Of a DNA stretch of 64,000 nucleotides, positions 1 through 12,900 are shown piece by piece. The notes under the pieces were generated by a model that saw nothing but the letters and a program-made list of their open reading frames with translations, had not been told where the DNA came from and made no database searches. Position 1 is the stretch's first letter. Each line of letters opens with the position of its first letter. A program made the translations under genes and the position numbers. The stretch is taken from positions 8,931,001 to 8,995,000 of the forward strand of contig NC_053420.1 of assembly GCF_016859285.1 (NCBI RefSeq). The letters run 5' to 3'. This DNA is from Xiphias gladius. Its lineage: Eukaryota; Chordata; Actinopteri; Istiophoriformes; Xiphiidae.

Positions 1-3000
1 AACTTTGGAGGTATCAAATCGATATGTAGCCTGAGATTACGAGAGTAGCATGGAGGGAGTGGGTTTTTCTTGGGCAGAAAGCAGGCTTTCTTTTTACATA
101 AAGAAATACCCAGGGTTGTGGTTGATACTGTTGGCGCTGTAGTTGTCCTGCCTATACTTCTTTTTCACACCGCACATGCAAAATCTATTTTTGCAGAAAA
201 CAATTATCTTCAATGCAATAACGCTTCATAACACGATCAATCAAAAAGGACTAAAAAGCAAAAGAGAATAAACACAGACTGATTCAAACTTACTGCCTCC
301 TGAGGCTGAAGCATTTCTCACATGCTCTGCGCAACATATTTGCATCAACTTGTCAGCCCTCTTACAGCAATTGAACCAATGGGCAGTTCCACTGGGTCGT
401 TCGAATGGCACCATTTGCTCTCATTTGACACCAAAGAGCCTTGTCGTCAGGCCTGGTTTTGTGTGAGTTACACAGCTGAAGCCACTTACTGTCTTGAACA
501 CTCAGCTGCGGTCAGTGATGTGTGGAGAAATGCAGTGAGGGACATTTGAGAAGCTACCAGATGCCATTTCAAGAGAACGTGGTCAGTGGTGCAGTCATCT
601 GCGATGGGTGGCTGAATCACTCAGACATGTCACGTACTACTGACACGTTACGCATAATTTGTTTGTCTGCTGCAAAGCAACTCCGGTACCTTTTTTTTCT
701 TTTTTTTTTCTCAAACTTCAAAGAACTCCACTGGCATCTTCTTTAATACGAGAAAATGTCAGCTTTTAATGATGCCAAAGGATGTGGTGCTGCACATGTG
801 AAAAGATTACAGTAAAACATCACAGGGTTTGGCCATGCATGGACAGATAAGGAATCGCACACGCAATCACTGATCATTCTGTTAACGGCAGTGAAGAATG
901 AAGCAGAAGTAGTCCTGACACAAACTGTCTAAATACTACAGGAGCAAATAATTGCCACAAGAATCTTTTTAATTAGGATACTAACATCCTATTAGGAATT
1001 CAGACTAATTCATCATATTTATAAGCTTTAAATCTATGTGTTTAGTTTAATGCAGCCTGCAGCACAAATCTTTGAAATCTCAAGGACACTGACTGGAGCA
1101 GATGTTCGGGATCTATGTTTTTTTGTCTACAGTGTTCCCTCCCCCACAAGTCAGGTTTCATTAAAACAGATGAGAGCCTCAGCCAGGCATCAAACTATAA
1201 ATGTAATCAGCTAAAATGGCAATCTATCCAGTGGGAGGGGGGAGGAGCGGGTTTTCGTCGATGTAAAGGGCCTCCTGCCAAAATGTCTGCTGTAGCAGGC
1301 TATTTTGCTTTTACAGTATGTGTTGTATAGTTCATTTTCAAGACACAATAAGAGCCAAGATCGCTGCTTGAGCCCAGAGCCTTTCTGAACATACGCTGGA
1401 GCATGTGTACAACTAAAAATAAAACACCTACTTTCCAAGACCACAGGTTTTATTTTAAGTGGGACATGAGGGGTAGACTAAATGGTTAAAATATGAGGTG
1501 AAATATTTAACATTCAGTATTTAGTAAAACTGTGGTCCAAGTTAAAAAGAGAAGTCCTCACTGAAACAAAGTCAGGCATTTCAGTTTTTAGAAACTTTCC
1601 TATTTATTTAAAAGCCTTGAAAAGATATCTTTTCAATCTGAATCCTATTATGAACGACTGTTTTACAAGATCACAGATTATTTTAGTTTTTGAGTGTTAA
1701 TCTCTTCATAAATAATAATTTAGGTTTTTTTCCCCCCAATATTTAGCTTATTTAGTCAAACATATTTAAAGATTAGAGAAATACGTAAAAATTTGAAACC
1801 AAGATATCCAGGTTTTCAAAGTGCACATGCTGTTTGAACACTTAAAAATACTAGGTATGCATGTATTACAGTAGACAGCCACGATAAACGAATTCAGAGA
1901 ATTGTGAGATCAATAGTGATTAGGGCATTTTCATCCAAAACAAGCTCCACACAAAAATCAAGCATTTTGGTTATGGCTGTTTTTGCATTATTAATTTGCA
2001 GAGATAAAACAGCAATAAATCTTATGATATTAATAGCAATTGCAATATCCAAAATCATACACAAAATCCTATGAGGTATTTTAAGGTACCAGGGGGGAAA
2101 GTAAAAGAGGCAAGCTGTCAACATTAGTAATACTATCATGTAGGGTCACTCAAACAAGCAAAGAAGCACAATGTTATTCACACTCAGCACCGAAAGTAGA
2201 AGTCAAACGGGACTCACCTGACGTCAACAACATTTTCTTAGAATGTGTTGAACTGCGAAGTAATAATGACAATAACATTAATTGCTCGTTCATAACCACT
2301 CCTACTTTAAGTCCGTGTCCAATGAGAAGGTTAAGACCTCTTAACTGAAGAGTCATTAGGTCAAATTTTACAAGAACAAAATATAGTAATGGCATAAAGT
2401 GATGCATGTGACCTTTCATGCAGAGCGAGAGAGCTGCTACTCATGTAACAGTTAAACAAGTGCGTATGAGTCAGTTGTGATCCTCATCAGCGTCACATTA
2501 CACCTGTTGTTTTCATGTAAAACTCCTCTGCTACCTTCGATGAAAATCAAACCACCAAACGGTTTCGGTGAACAAATGCTTCCCTCTCAGATTCCAGGGC
2601 TGAAATTTGGTTCCATTTGAAAAATAATGTATATATTTAGGTAAATCAAATGGATGGAGGACTGGAGGTGTGGTGGAAATTGTGGTGGAATGATGTATGT
2701 GCATCTTTTAGCTGGTTTCTAAAGCCTGTGAAGAGATCATTTAAAACATAGTATTTCATCTTAATACCTACATATACATTTTTTCAAACTGTACCATAAG
2801 TCTGCTGATAATATTCAGGAGGGAGGCTGGAGCACTGGCAGTGAGTACCATTTTTTTTAAAAAACAAAGTCTAACTCTTCACCCTGTTTATTTAAGGCTT
2901 CAACAAGTTGCTTGCTAAATTAACACATGCCCGAAGCGGAGTCCTGAGATAGACATTAATCCCATGTTAAGTCCTACAGTTATTGTAAATGACACTGGTT

Positions 3001-3294
3001 GCTGCCTCTTACTTACTGGTTAGAGAAACTGCACTGGTGGAGAGGAGTGGCGTGCTTCATCCGAGCATTTTATAAATGCTGCATTTCCTCCGGGTCTTTT
3101 TAATAAATCCATGAGTGGCATCTGCTCAATTTTTCAAAAAGAGAATAAGCAAATAAAAGCATGAAGATGCTGTTAGAAAGACTGACACCTCAAACTCTGA
3201 GAAGAATGTCAGTCAATGTCACCGAAATGCTTTTCAGCCATGTATGATCTGCTAATGATTTCCTCTTTTATCTTCCCCCTCTTTTTTGCTACAG
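1..3294. other. Upstream noncoding sequence
   Basis: Mostly A+T-rich sequence with short spurious ORFs. No exon of a known family, RNA gene or complete transposon recognised. It probably contains the promoter and untranslated first exon of gene A. Confidence 0.5.
3071..3077 (+). promoter_or_regulatory. Possible TATA box upstream of gene A
   Basis: TATAAAT lies about 260 nt before the start codon, and a splice acceptor intervenes at 3291-3294. A short untranslated exon between them would fit, but I cannot identify its donor with confidence, so this is weak. Confidence 0.25.
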
Positions 3295-3380
3295 AGCTTT
3301 CTGAATCAGCAGAGCTCCAGAGGATATCAAGATGTGGAAGAGGTCAAAGGTGACCGATCAAACTGCTGCCGGGCAGGCAG
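3295..3380 (+). CDS. igfn1: Gene A exon 1: end of 5' UTR and start codon
   Basis: The coding part is 3332-3380, starting MWKRSKVTDQ and ending in phase 1 at a gtaagt donor. A strong polypyrimidine tract and acag at 3291-3294 precede it, so this exon probably has an untranslated exon upstream that I cannot place. The start was chosen because RSKVTD also appears right after the start of gene C (MFRRSKVTD) and the frame runs into exon 2. Confidence 0.75.
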
Positions 3381-6300
3381 GTAAGTGCAGAATGATGGAC
3401 AGCCCCCTCATTAGGTCAGTCAAGGTTTGGTATTGCAGCTGTCAACTGTATTTTTCTTATATCCGAAGAAAGATGATAAACAGAATTAATTTGACGAACA
3501 AACTTTATACGAAATAATTCATGTGACACTGCATTGAAGAAAAAAAAAAAATCAACCTGCAAGACAGAGAAACTACTCGAGACAATGGCCACATCAAAAA
3601 TTGTATAACCTCGGTGTCTTGTGTAGAAAATGCATTTTTTTTGAAGATGTGGAATACCCAAGACAGTTGAATTATGCTGTATAATGTTGAGTGCTGACCA
3701 TTTCTGCTCAGAGAAAATGAAGACCACAGCGTTTTCTTTTATCAAGCGGAGGCAGTCCAAATAATGTTTATGGTTTTTCAAATGACTGTACAGTATAATG
3801 TCGTCCATGATGTCAAGAAAACACAACAGCAAAGACATTTTTTGTCAACAAAGGCACATATGCTGTTTTCTTTTGCCGTCTGAAAAAGAAAAAATAACCA
3901 GCAGCAACAGGTTTGAGTGTGGCACTGGCCATGTCATTTATCAATTTCTGCTTCCCAAGGATGCGATTATGAAGTTGTCTGTCAAATGAATGATCACAGC
4001 CGTCACAGATGCCAGAAGATGCAAATAAGCTGGAATCACTGAACGAGAGCACGTTGTGAAAAAGATCTGGATGACAAAAACATGTCAAGACAAAGCATCT
4101 TCTGAGTCTATCAGAAGAAAAATCCAGAAACGCAGCCGATGGTAACAAAATGAACAACGATATCATCATGGAGGATCAGTGCGGTGATCGCTAGCAGCTG
4201 CCACAGTTGAAGAGGAAATTGAAAATGAAATGCTGTCCTTGTCTGATAGAAGACAAAACAAAGGCTTATTTGAAATCAATTTCCTACAAATTGCTTTTGT
4301 CCAAAGTATCTGCACATAATTTCTCTCAAGCACTGCGCAGGAATCATCCTGAGATGTCTAGCCATGAGGAAATGCCAACCATATTGCTAACATATTGTAG
4401 TATATTTTGTCTATGACTAATATTTTTTTGTTGTGTGGTGTGTCTCTGAAGATTTTGTTGTCTTCAAGTTGTGTCTGTGTTTGTACCTCCCATTCCTGGG
4501 TTAAATTCTGTACATGATGTTCATTATATGTCCGTAATCCTGTCGAAGTTCCAACCTGCCGTGGCACTTTTGTCAGGATTGATATTTACCTGTCCTGTTC
4601 CCTCTCCTGCTCTCACGTTGCGTGTTAAGTCGACGATTCTGATGGAATTCACCCAGACGACAAAGGTATGCGAGAAAAAAAAAAGAAAAAAAAGAAATCA
4701 AATTGCATAAACGATTCAACTTCTGTAAGTGCATGACTCCATGACGGGTGAGTTGCATGTGTGATGTGGTCTTCATCACTCCTTGAAAGGTGTCATCCAA
4801 TGTGGATGATTCAACTTTCAGTGTCACAACAGATGCATTTCATTGTGACATTTTAAACAACCTCCATATGAGTACTAGCTGCAGGCCGTTGCTAGAGGGC
4901 ACTGCGGTTGATTGTCATGTGTTTACTTTATCTCATAATTTGAAGCAAAAATGCCAGTTTGTCTTTGTCTTTGTCAACTTATGTCCACATACTGATTGGT
5001 CCTGTACAGTATGTTGACACGGTTCAGTCTCAATAAGTGGACTCGCTCTACAGGGACATCTCCGAGGGGTGGCATGACCTCTCCTAAAATCTAACTAATC
5101 TGACCGCCACCCCAGTGCCTCCTTAAAATTGCAGAAATCTACAGGCTTAAACATAATTACCTTGTAAATTTAAGTTAATACTGACGAAGTGCAAACAGCA
5201 GGACTTTGGTATCGGTAAAAAGATTACCTGTGAATAATATTTGAGGTTGTATTTTTATGCCACGAACACCAGGGTAAACTGAGTAAGTCATTTAAGTCGA
5301 CCTTTCTGTGTCCCATTGAGATTTTGGATTCCGTCATGTCTGACCCACACGCTCTCTTCGGCTGCGCTGTGACAACCACGGCTGCCACAGACACAAAATT
5401 GCAATTTCCATGATCCTAGCAGTTCAAAGCAAGTCTCAGAAAACCATGTGCTGTCAAGTTAACACATAACATTGAGGTCTGTCATTTATCAGGTGGAATG
5501 ACACCCCGTGACCTCTGGAAGCCCTCAAGCCTCAGACGGCTCTCGATATCTTTTATTTTCTTGTATTGCTGTGCCAATTATTCCTAGGGAACTGGAGGTA
5601 ACACAAGGTTGCAATGCTCCGAGGTATCAAACTTGCTTAATATAATCATAGCTCAAACTTGTCATTCCCTTTAACGTGACAATGTAGGAAATTAGAGGTG
5701 TAAGGCAGTAATACGTTCACATTTATAAAAAGAAAACTGGTGATATCTTTGCAGCCAGTTTGACTCATGCAGTCCAAGACAATTTAAACCAGTGACAGAA
5801 TCTAATTTGACTGGGAAAGAGTTCAGAGTTCATTATTACTTACTGTATGGGCTTCCCAGCCACAAATTGGGACAGCTGAGTGGCAAAGAAGCACAAAGTT
5901 AAATCAAAGTTGACATAGCGGACAATGGCAACTGGCTAAACCGGCAGTGATGAGATTAAACACAAAATCGCCCAATAACAACAGTGGGAACTTGTTGGAG
6001 AGTCAGCAGGTTTTGAACAGCTTTCTGAATGAACTTTTTATCAGTCATTCATTTGTTCATTTATTTATTTGACAAACCAAATGTATTTGTAAAGCACTTT
6101 TCATAACCAAAGGCATTTCAAAGTGCTTTATAAGACCTACAAGACATGAAATGAGAAAAGCACAGAATTAGAAAGCAAAAGGAAATGAAAAATATGAAAG
6201 CACAGAGCAATAAATAGAGGGAAGCACAGCACTAAAGTGCAGGGTGTAAGTACTTAATATTCAGTTTTAAAGGGGGTCTGTTATATCTTCTGTGGGTTTG

Positions 6301-6899
6301 TTCCAGCTCTGTGCAGCTTTGTGGACACCAATGTGCGATGTAAGGATACAAAATGCATATGGTTAAATCAAGGACCAGTCAATTATGCATTTCTATAGCT
6401 ACACCTAGTGCTGAATAAAAAAATATAATCATAACAGTAAAATCATACAGTAGAGTATAAAATGAAATAAAAAAAATAATAACAAGAGAAAGAACTGAAG
6501 AACACCTTTAATAAAACTTATTCACTGCTTTCATTTTGAAGACCAGCACAATTTTAATCAGCGCTTTTTAAGGAATGCCTATTGTGGTAAGAATTCATCA
6601 TCATGAAGCCCAGCTACAACAAAAGCAGCTGATTAAATACAGTGCAAAAGCAAAATAAAAATAAAGCAGCGACATTAAAAATAGGCTCCTACAACAATTT
6701 TGTCTGGCAGAGAACTCTTGAACAGAACAAACAGTGCTCCTGTGCAAATGTTTTAGAAATAGGATAGGAGCAGTTAAGTTTTTTTCAGCCACAGGCACTT
6801 CAGACAAGGATTGAATAGAAAACCTTCAGGTTTTTAGTGATAGCAGCCCATGTACGTGTTTATCCATCTGACAATTATATATATATATATATATACAAA

Positions 6900-6987
<88 letters not shown>

Positions 6988-9900
6988 GACTCGTATAGAT
7001 ATATAAAAACTTTTTCTGCTCAGGAATGACTGGATCCTTGTGAGTTTTTTTGTACCAAATTTATGACAATTATGCTCCATAAAATAGCTTCTGCTGACTG
7101 ACCCATGAAATCAATGCCCGCCTTAAACATGCAGTTCTAATTGCTGTTCTACATTAATAGGCTGATCAATTCTTCCATGCAAACATATTGCTTTTACTGG
7201 TGTTCGTGTCATCATCGCAATTCCGCACATAAGGTGTGTGTAGAAAAACTGGGAAATTTACTTTTTAATTTTGAGTAGACCATTTACTCATGCTTTGCGG
7301 ACACAAAATGAACCAGTAATTTGACTCTCATAAGAATTGGTGGATAAAGATAAAGGTTTTTATCTTGGGGGGATTTTTTTTCTTTATGTCTCTTAAATTT
7401 GCAAGCTAGAAACGAGAAATGAAAAACAAACCTGACTGACTTACTTGTAATCTTGTAATATGATTTTTTATCATTAACAGAATTCTGCTTTTTTGCAAAT
7501 TAATTTAATACTTTATCAGAAATAAAAAGCTCTACACCGACCTGACAAGCTGCATACATTTATTTTTATGGCAAGAATAATGAATTTATTGACATATTGA
7601 CTATGAGCTTATTAGGCCTGCTACTTACACAAACATAGTCACTTTGGTGTGCGGGTTTAAGTCAGGATTAAACGCTCACTAATTCTATCAACAGGCCCAT
7701 GAAGTGCGAGAGTCCGAAGTACATTAAAACATAAAGTTTGGCTGGGTGTTCTTTTCCAAAGCTGCTTAGAAAATATGGTTTTACACAACTGGAAAATTGT
7801 ATTAATGCATAAATTAGAGAGTCACAGTCCCAATGGGAAGCTCTTAGACTTTTGACCCTACTGTTGGTCTAACAGTATGTATTGCACATTATGAACTCTC
7901 TTTATCCAGTGGGAGTGCTCCATGTTAACTTTGCTATGAGGATGCAGTTTCAAAGCATAGCCAAAACACAGGAGATGTAGCGTAGGTGGGGATGTAAACT
8001 CACATGTAGTGCATTTTTGCAAAACGAGCAATACAGTTTTTGCTGGATAAAAGAGGAAGCACAACAACCCTCTGGTAGGGTCAGGGTTGAGGTGAGAGCG
8101 AGAGTCATGCTGATTTGGTTCAAAACACTTGCACTGGTTTCTTTTATTCCTCTTCACATGTCACTCAGTTTATATGCTTGATAATCTTAAAATATTCAGG
8201 AAAAAAATGAATAAAAAGCTCATACACATAATCGGACCAACTGCTGGACTGAGTTCACCTTTAGGTACTTATTTTGTCTTTTCTTAGCCATTGAAGTCTT
8301 CAGAAGTTTGATCCATTACCGTGGCATTTTTATTCCCAAACACGTCCCTTTCTTCAGACTGAACACTTGACATGTATGTTTGGATGTGACGATGTGTGAA
8401 GTTTACACTGACAAATGTTTACTGGGTAACTTGTCTTATTTTAGATTGGTATTTATCATCCATTTTTGAACTAAATCTGAATACAGTCTTGGTATGCCTT
8501 TCTTATTTTTTTCTTCTTCAACAATACTGTACTTATTCAGTTCACTGATTTACCGAGATGCCTCCTCAAAATAACTCATTACTACTTTAATGTCTAATAA
8601 ATAAACGGTATAAATTAATTTTAGTATTTTTCTAGTTGTGCTCTTACATTTGTTCACTGCACATCATGTTTCTTACCATTTATCTTATATAAATTCATTA
8701 TGCTTTTCTCATTTTTAATATGTTTTGATTTGAGTAGGCATCAGGAAGAGGTCCAAGGTGCCCGGTGTCATGATAACACAGTTTATGGAGGAACTTCCAG
8801 CGGGAATGTCAACTCCAGATTTCACCCGCAAACCCATTGCTCTGACTATTCAAGAGGGTAAGTCTTCATGTCTGAGACTGACGGCCATCTTAAATGAAAA
8901 AACATCATTATTTACTCACCTACCTCAACGCTTGAATGAACGTGGATGCTCTAGGTCAAACAGTTTGACACAAATCACAAATGGCAACGTGTGGACTTCA
9001 GAGAAACAATTATTTACACATCATATCTTGGGAATGAAAAATTCCTGAATTCTCAGACTTTGACATAAGAAAGAAATTAAAGTGAAAGTTGTTTTTTTTT
9101 ACATATATGAAATTTCCTGAACACAAACATATATTTACTCCTGCACACAGAGGTAAGGCAACTTGAATACAGTATGTAGGTCATTAATTGCAAGGCTGGT
9201 GGTTCACTCCTCCTGTCTATTTGTTGCAGTGTCCTTGAGCAAGACACTGAACCCCTAATTGCTCCCAATGCCTGTGGTGGCGGGGGATAATGTTGAAGTC
9301 ACTGTGAGCAAAAAGTATCTACCAAATAAAGATTATGTACAGTACATATATCAATTCCTTATTTAGATTTTCTGATTAGCATCAGTGATGTAATTTCATA
9401 GTGATGATGTGACACTCCTTAGTTGGTGCAAAGGCACGTGCAGTTACTGTAAATGTAAAAAATATAACCTAAAGTGGCACCCTGGTGGCCCAAGGGTTAA
9501 AGCGCCAACCGTGAACCATGAAACCATTGTTTCACAACGAGGTGGCGACCTTGTTTGTCATTCCCTATCTCTCTCTTCCCTCGTTACTGTCATCATTCAA
9601 CTGTCTGCTATAAAAAAAAATTCCCAAAGATGTATTTTAAAAAATGTAATCGCAAAGTAAAGCATATATCCACAAATTGTTAAAAAGCATCTTAGGTCAT
9701 TCCAATTTTTTAAACAAAAACATTTGATGTGATTATTTGCATGTGGGTAAGGTATTTGCCACTAATAATGAAATCCTCATTTTGTCCTATTCCAGGTAAA
9801 CATGCAGTCTTTAAAGCCAAAATAGAGGGCACTCCCACGCCTGTTGTAACATGGAGCAGAGCAAACAAAGAAATAGTTTTTGCGCCTGATGTGTGCATGC

Positions 9901-12900
9901 AAAAGTATTATGCGGCATCCCAGGAACATACCCTTGAGGTAAGCTTTCCATGTAGCATTTACAGTAAAAGGTGTAAATGAAGACGATTCGCAACACATCC
10001 TGCTTTCAGTGATAATTAAAAATGCCATTAATTCTGTGTTTGCATTTCAATAGTTACCTAAGGTCACCCCGGAGGATGCTGACACCTACAAGTGTTTTGC
10101 AACAAATGAATATGGAAGGGCTGTTTGCACTGTTATCTTGAATGTCATTGCTGGTAGGATCCTTTTTATTCTTAGAATCACTCTACTCTTTCTTTCAAGT
10201 GTGTCAGATAAGTTGTAATATATCATTTTATTTTAATTTTATTTTGCCGCCTTAGGAACTGGCTAGGGACATGAAAACGAGCCTATCTGGCTAACTAGCT
10301 CATTTACAGTCTTTCTCTGTTGACTAGTGAGCACTGTCCCTTCATTCCCTATCAAATAAATAAAAATAGATCAATAAAAATCAATAATATTTGCATTATA
10401 TATCCTCATGAGAATATAGCATATTTGAATTGAACTGTGACAAACAGGTAACAAAAATTAAGGTTATTGTTTTATTACAGTTGGATTCTCCAAGACCAAG
10501 GAACTTCAAAAGACACAAGGAGAAGGTGAGGTTTGAAACACATTTTGAGTGTTATCTTAAATGTGCTAATCTTACATGTTACATATAATCTTACATATAT
10601 GTTTTATAGCAAGGCAGGTTGTGTTTGTTGGAAGTTGGGTCAAGGCATGTCATTTTAAGGCCAAATGTATTACAAAAAGAGAGCTAATATGCACACACAA
10701 TAGCAAACAAACTGGCAAAGGGATTAAAAATACATTAATCACATTTTTACAAATGACACTTTAAAGGAACTGGGCAACCGGCTGTGCAAAAAGATGAATA
10801 GAGGTTGATAGCTTTCATCTAAGCTATCAACACCTGGAATGATGCCAAAACCTAGCCGATATAGTTTAATAAGAACATGACATTTTATGCATTATTGGAT
10901 TTATTGGTAAAAGTCTGCCTGTCATGACGCATCTGTCACATCAGCGCATTGTCACTGTGTGCTGACACCTGACACATTAATGGCTCTCTTAGAAATTGAC
11001 TGAAAATTCTGAATATCACCACAACCTATACAGGTTGTGTGAACCCAACACAACCTGCATCATTTGTGATCGATCACCTTTAGCAGCAGACATCAGAATG
11101 TTGCATATTCCAGGTTTCCCAGGTCAAAGTTAATGAGACAGCTCAATGTAATATTTGATCGATCAATTAATGTGTCTGAACACTATTACTACTAAGGCCA
11201 CTATTTCGTCCTGAAGAGAATCTGTGGGTTGCCAATTAGATAGGGTTGGACGTTCCTCTCTATTACACCTCTATTAGAAGATAAGTCCATTAATATTCTA
11301 TATTTTTCTTATTGTCTACAAATCCCATGAAAAGACCAAACCAACAATGAATTGATCCTAATGACAAGTATAGTCTATGTATCCAAAGTTTGATTGTTGT
11401 CCAAAAACTATCAAAAACACATAAGTGACATGCTCCTTCATTACCGTGAACATGGACACTGTAGTTTATTTTGGGTCAATCCCACATACACTGTGCTGCT
11501 GCTGTAATTACCCTCTAGATCATGAAAAAAGTATTAATCCGCCGATGAAAATAGTCTGCAAAAAATACAATATTTTCATTTGTCTGAGTAATGTTTGCTA
11601 AAAACTACAGTGCCCAGCTGTTTTAGGAAAATACTGAGCCTTTTTCAAAAATGAAACTACATATTGGTGACCCATTTTTACAGTTTTATGTCTACAGGAG
11701 AATTGAATGGCCATTGGGCTGAGTTTCACAGACAGACTGCGGAAGTCCAAAAGTATTGAGACAGACCAATGCACTGTTGGTTTTGGTCCTTTCATGAGAT
11801 TTGTTGACAGTAACATAAGTACAGTATATGACTTACTTATTCTTTAAGCTCAAAAGGAAAGTGATCCTAAACGACAGAGAGAAAGTCCCATACACTATAA
11901 ATTAAGGATTAAATTGTCAGTGATGATTCATTATGTCATTCAGTGATGGATTGTTTTTTGTTACGGTTCCTCAGATATAGCAGCCTTCAGAAAAAAACTT
12001 AAAAAACGGTGAGTCAAATTATGTAAAATCAGACATTCCTACAGTTACATCTCTATGACACTATGAGAGCAATTTTTCCCGTGGAGCTTAATGAAATTAA
12101 AGAAATCTCTCACTCTGCAGTCCTGATGGAACACGTGACCAAAAGCCAATGGAGCCAGAGGAGAAGGTCTGGGAAATTCTGCTTAGTGCAGACAGGAAAG
12201 ACTACGAGCGGATCTGTGCTGAGTACGGGATCACAGACTTCCGAGGCATGCTGAGGAAACTCACTGAAATGAAGAGAGAGAGAGCGGAGGAGATTGCAGC
12301 GGTATGTGGCATACCAATTGCTATTTCATTTTATTATTAGCATCTCCACTGTTTCAATATCTCATTATACCACTTCTTCTTGTTTTAGTAGCCTGTTCTG
12401 CTAGTGTTTGATGTCTATCTTAAACTATAGGCAGACTCGTTTCTATTTTTTTGTTTTTCTAGTTTTGTGTTTTTATTTGTTTATTTCCACTTTAGTTTTT
12501 GACTCACATCAGTAAACTGAAACATATTGAGGTCAATGACAAAGGCTATGCAACATTTGAGTTGGACATGGACCTGAAGGATCCTAACAGCAAAATCTTC
12601 CTGTACAAGGTGAAGCATTAACTACTTACTTCAATATTGCTTTGCTGCTTTTTCTCCTTAACTAATCTCTCATCAGAATGGTAACATGTCCCTAAATTCT
12701 GCAGGATGGTGTAATGATCCCATTCTCCAAAGAAGAAGGCGAGGAGTTGAAGCATAGTTTGAGACAAGTTGGCAAGAAATATATATTCACGATAAAAAAA
12801 CTGGGTTTAGAAGATGCTGGACTCTACTCGGTGGATGTTGAGGGGGTCAATGTATTCTCCACAGATTTTAAAGGTGAGTCACCATTCAGGTGATTAAAAT

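Noticed and set aside
6826..7080. 84-codon minus-strand ORF with a Val/Cys run
   Set aside because: Translation of the CA microsatellite.
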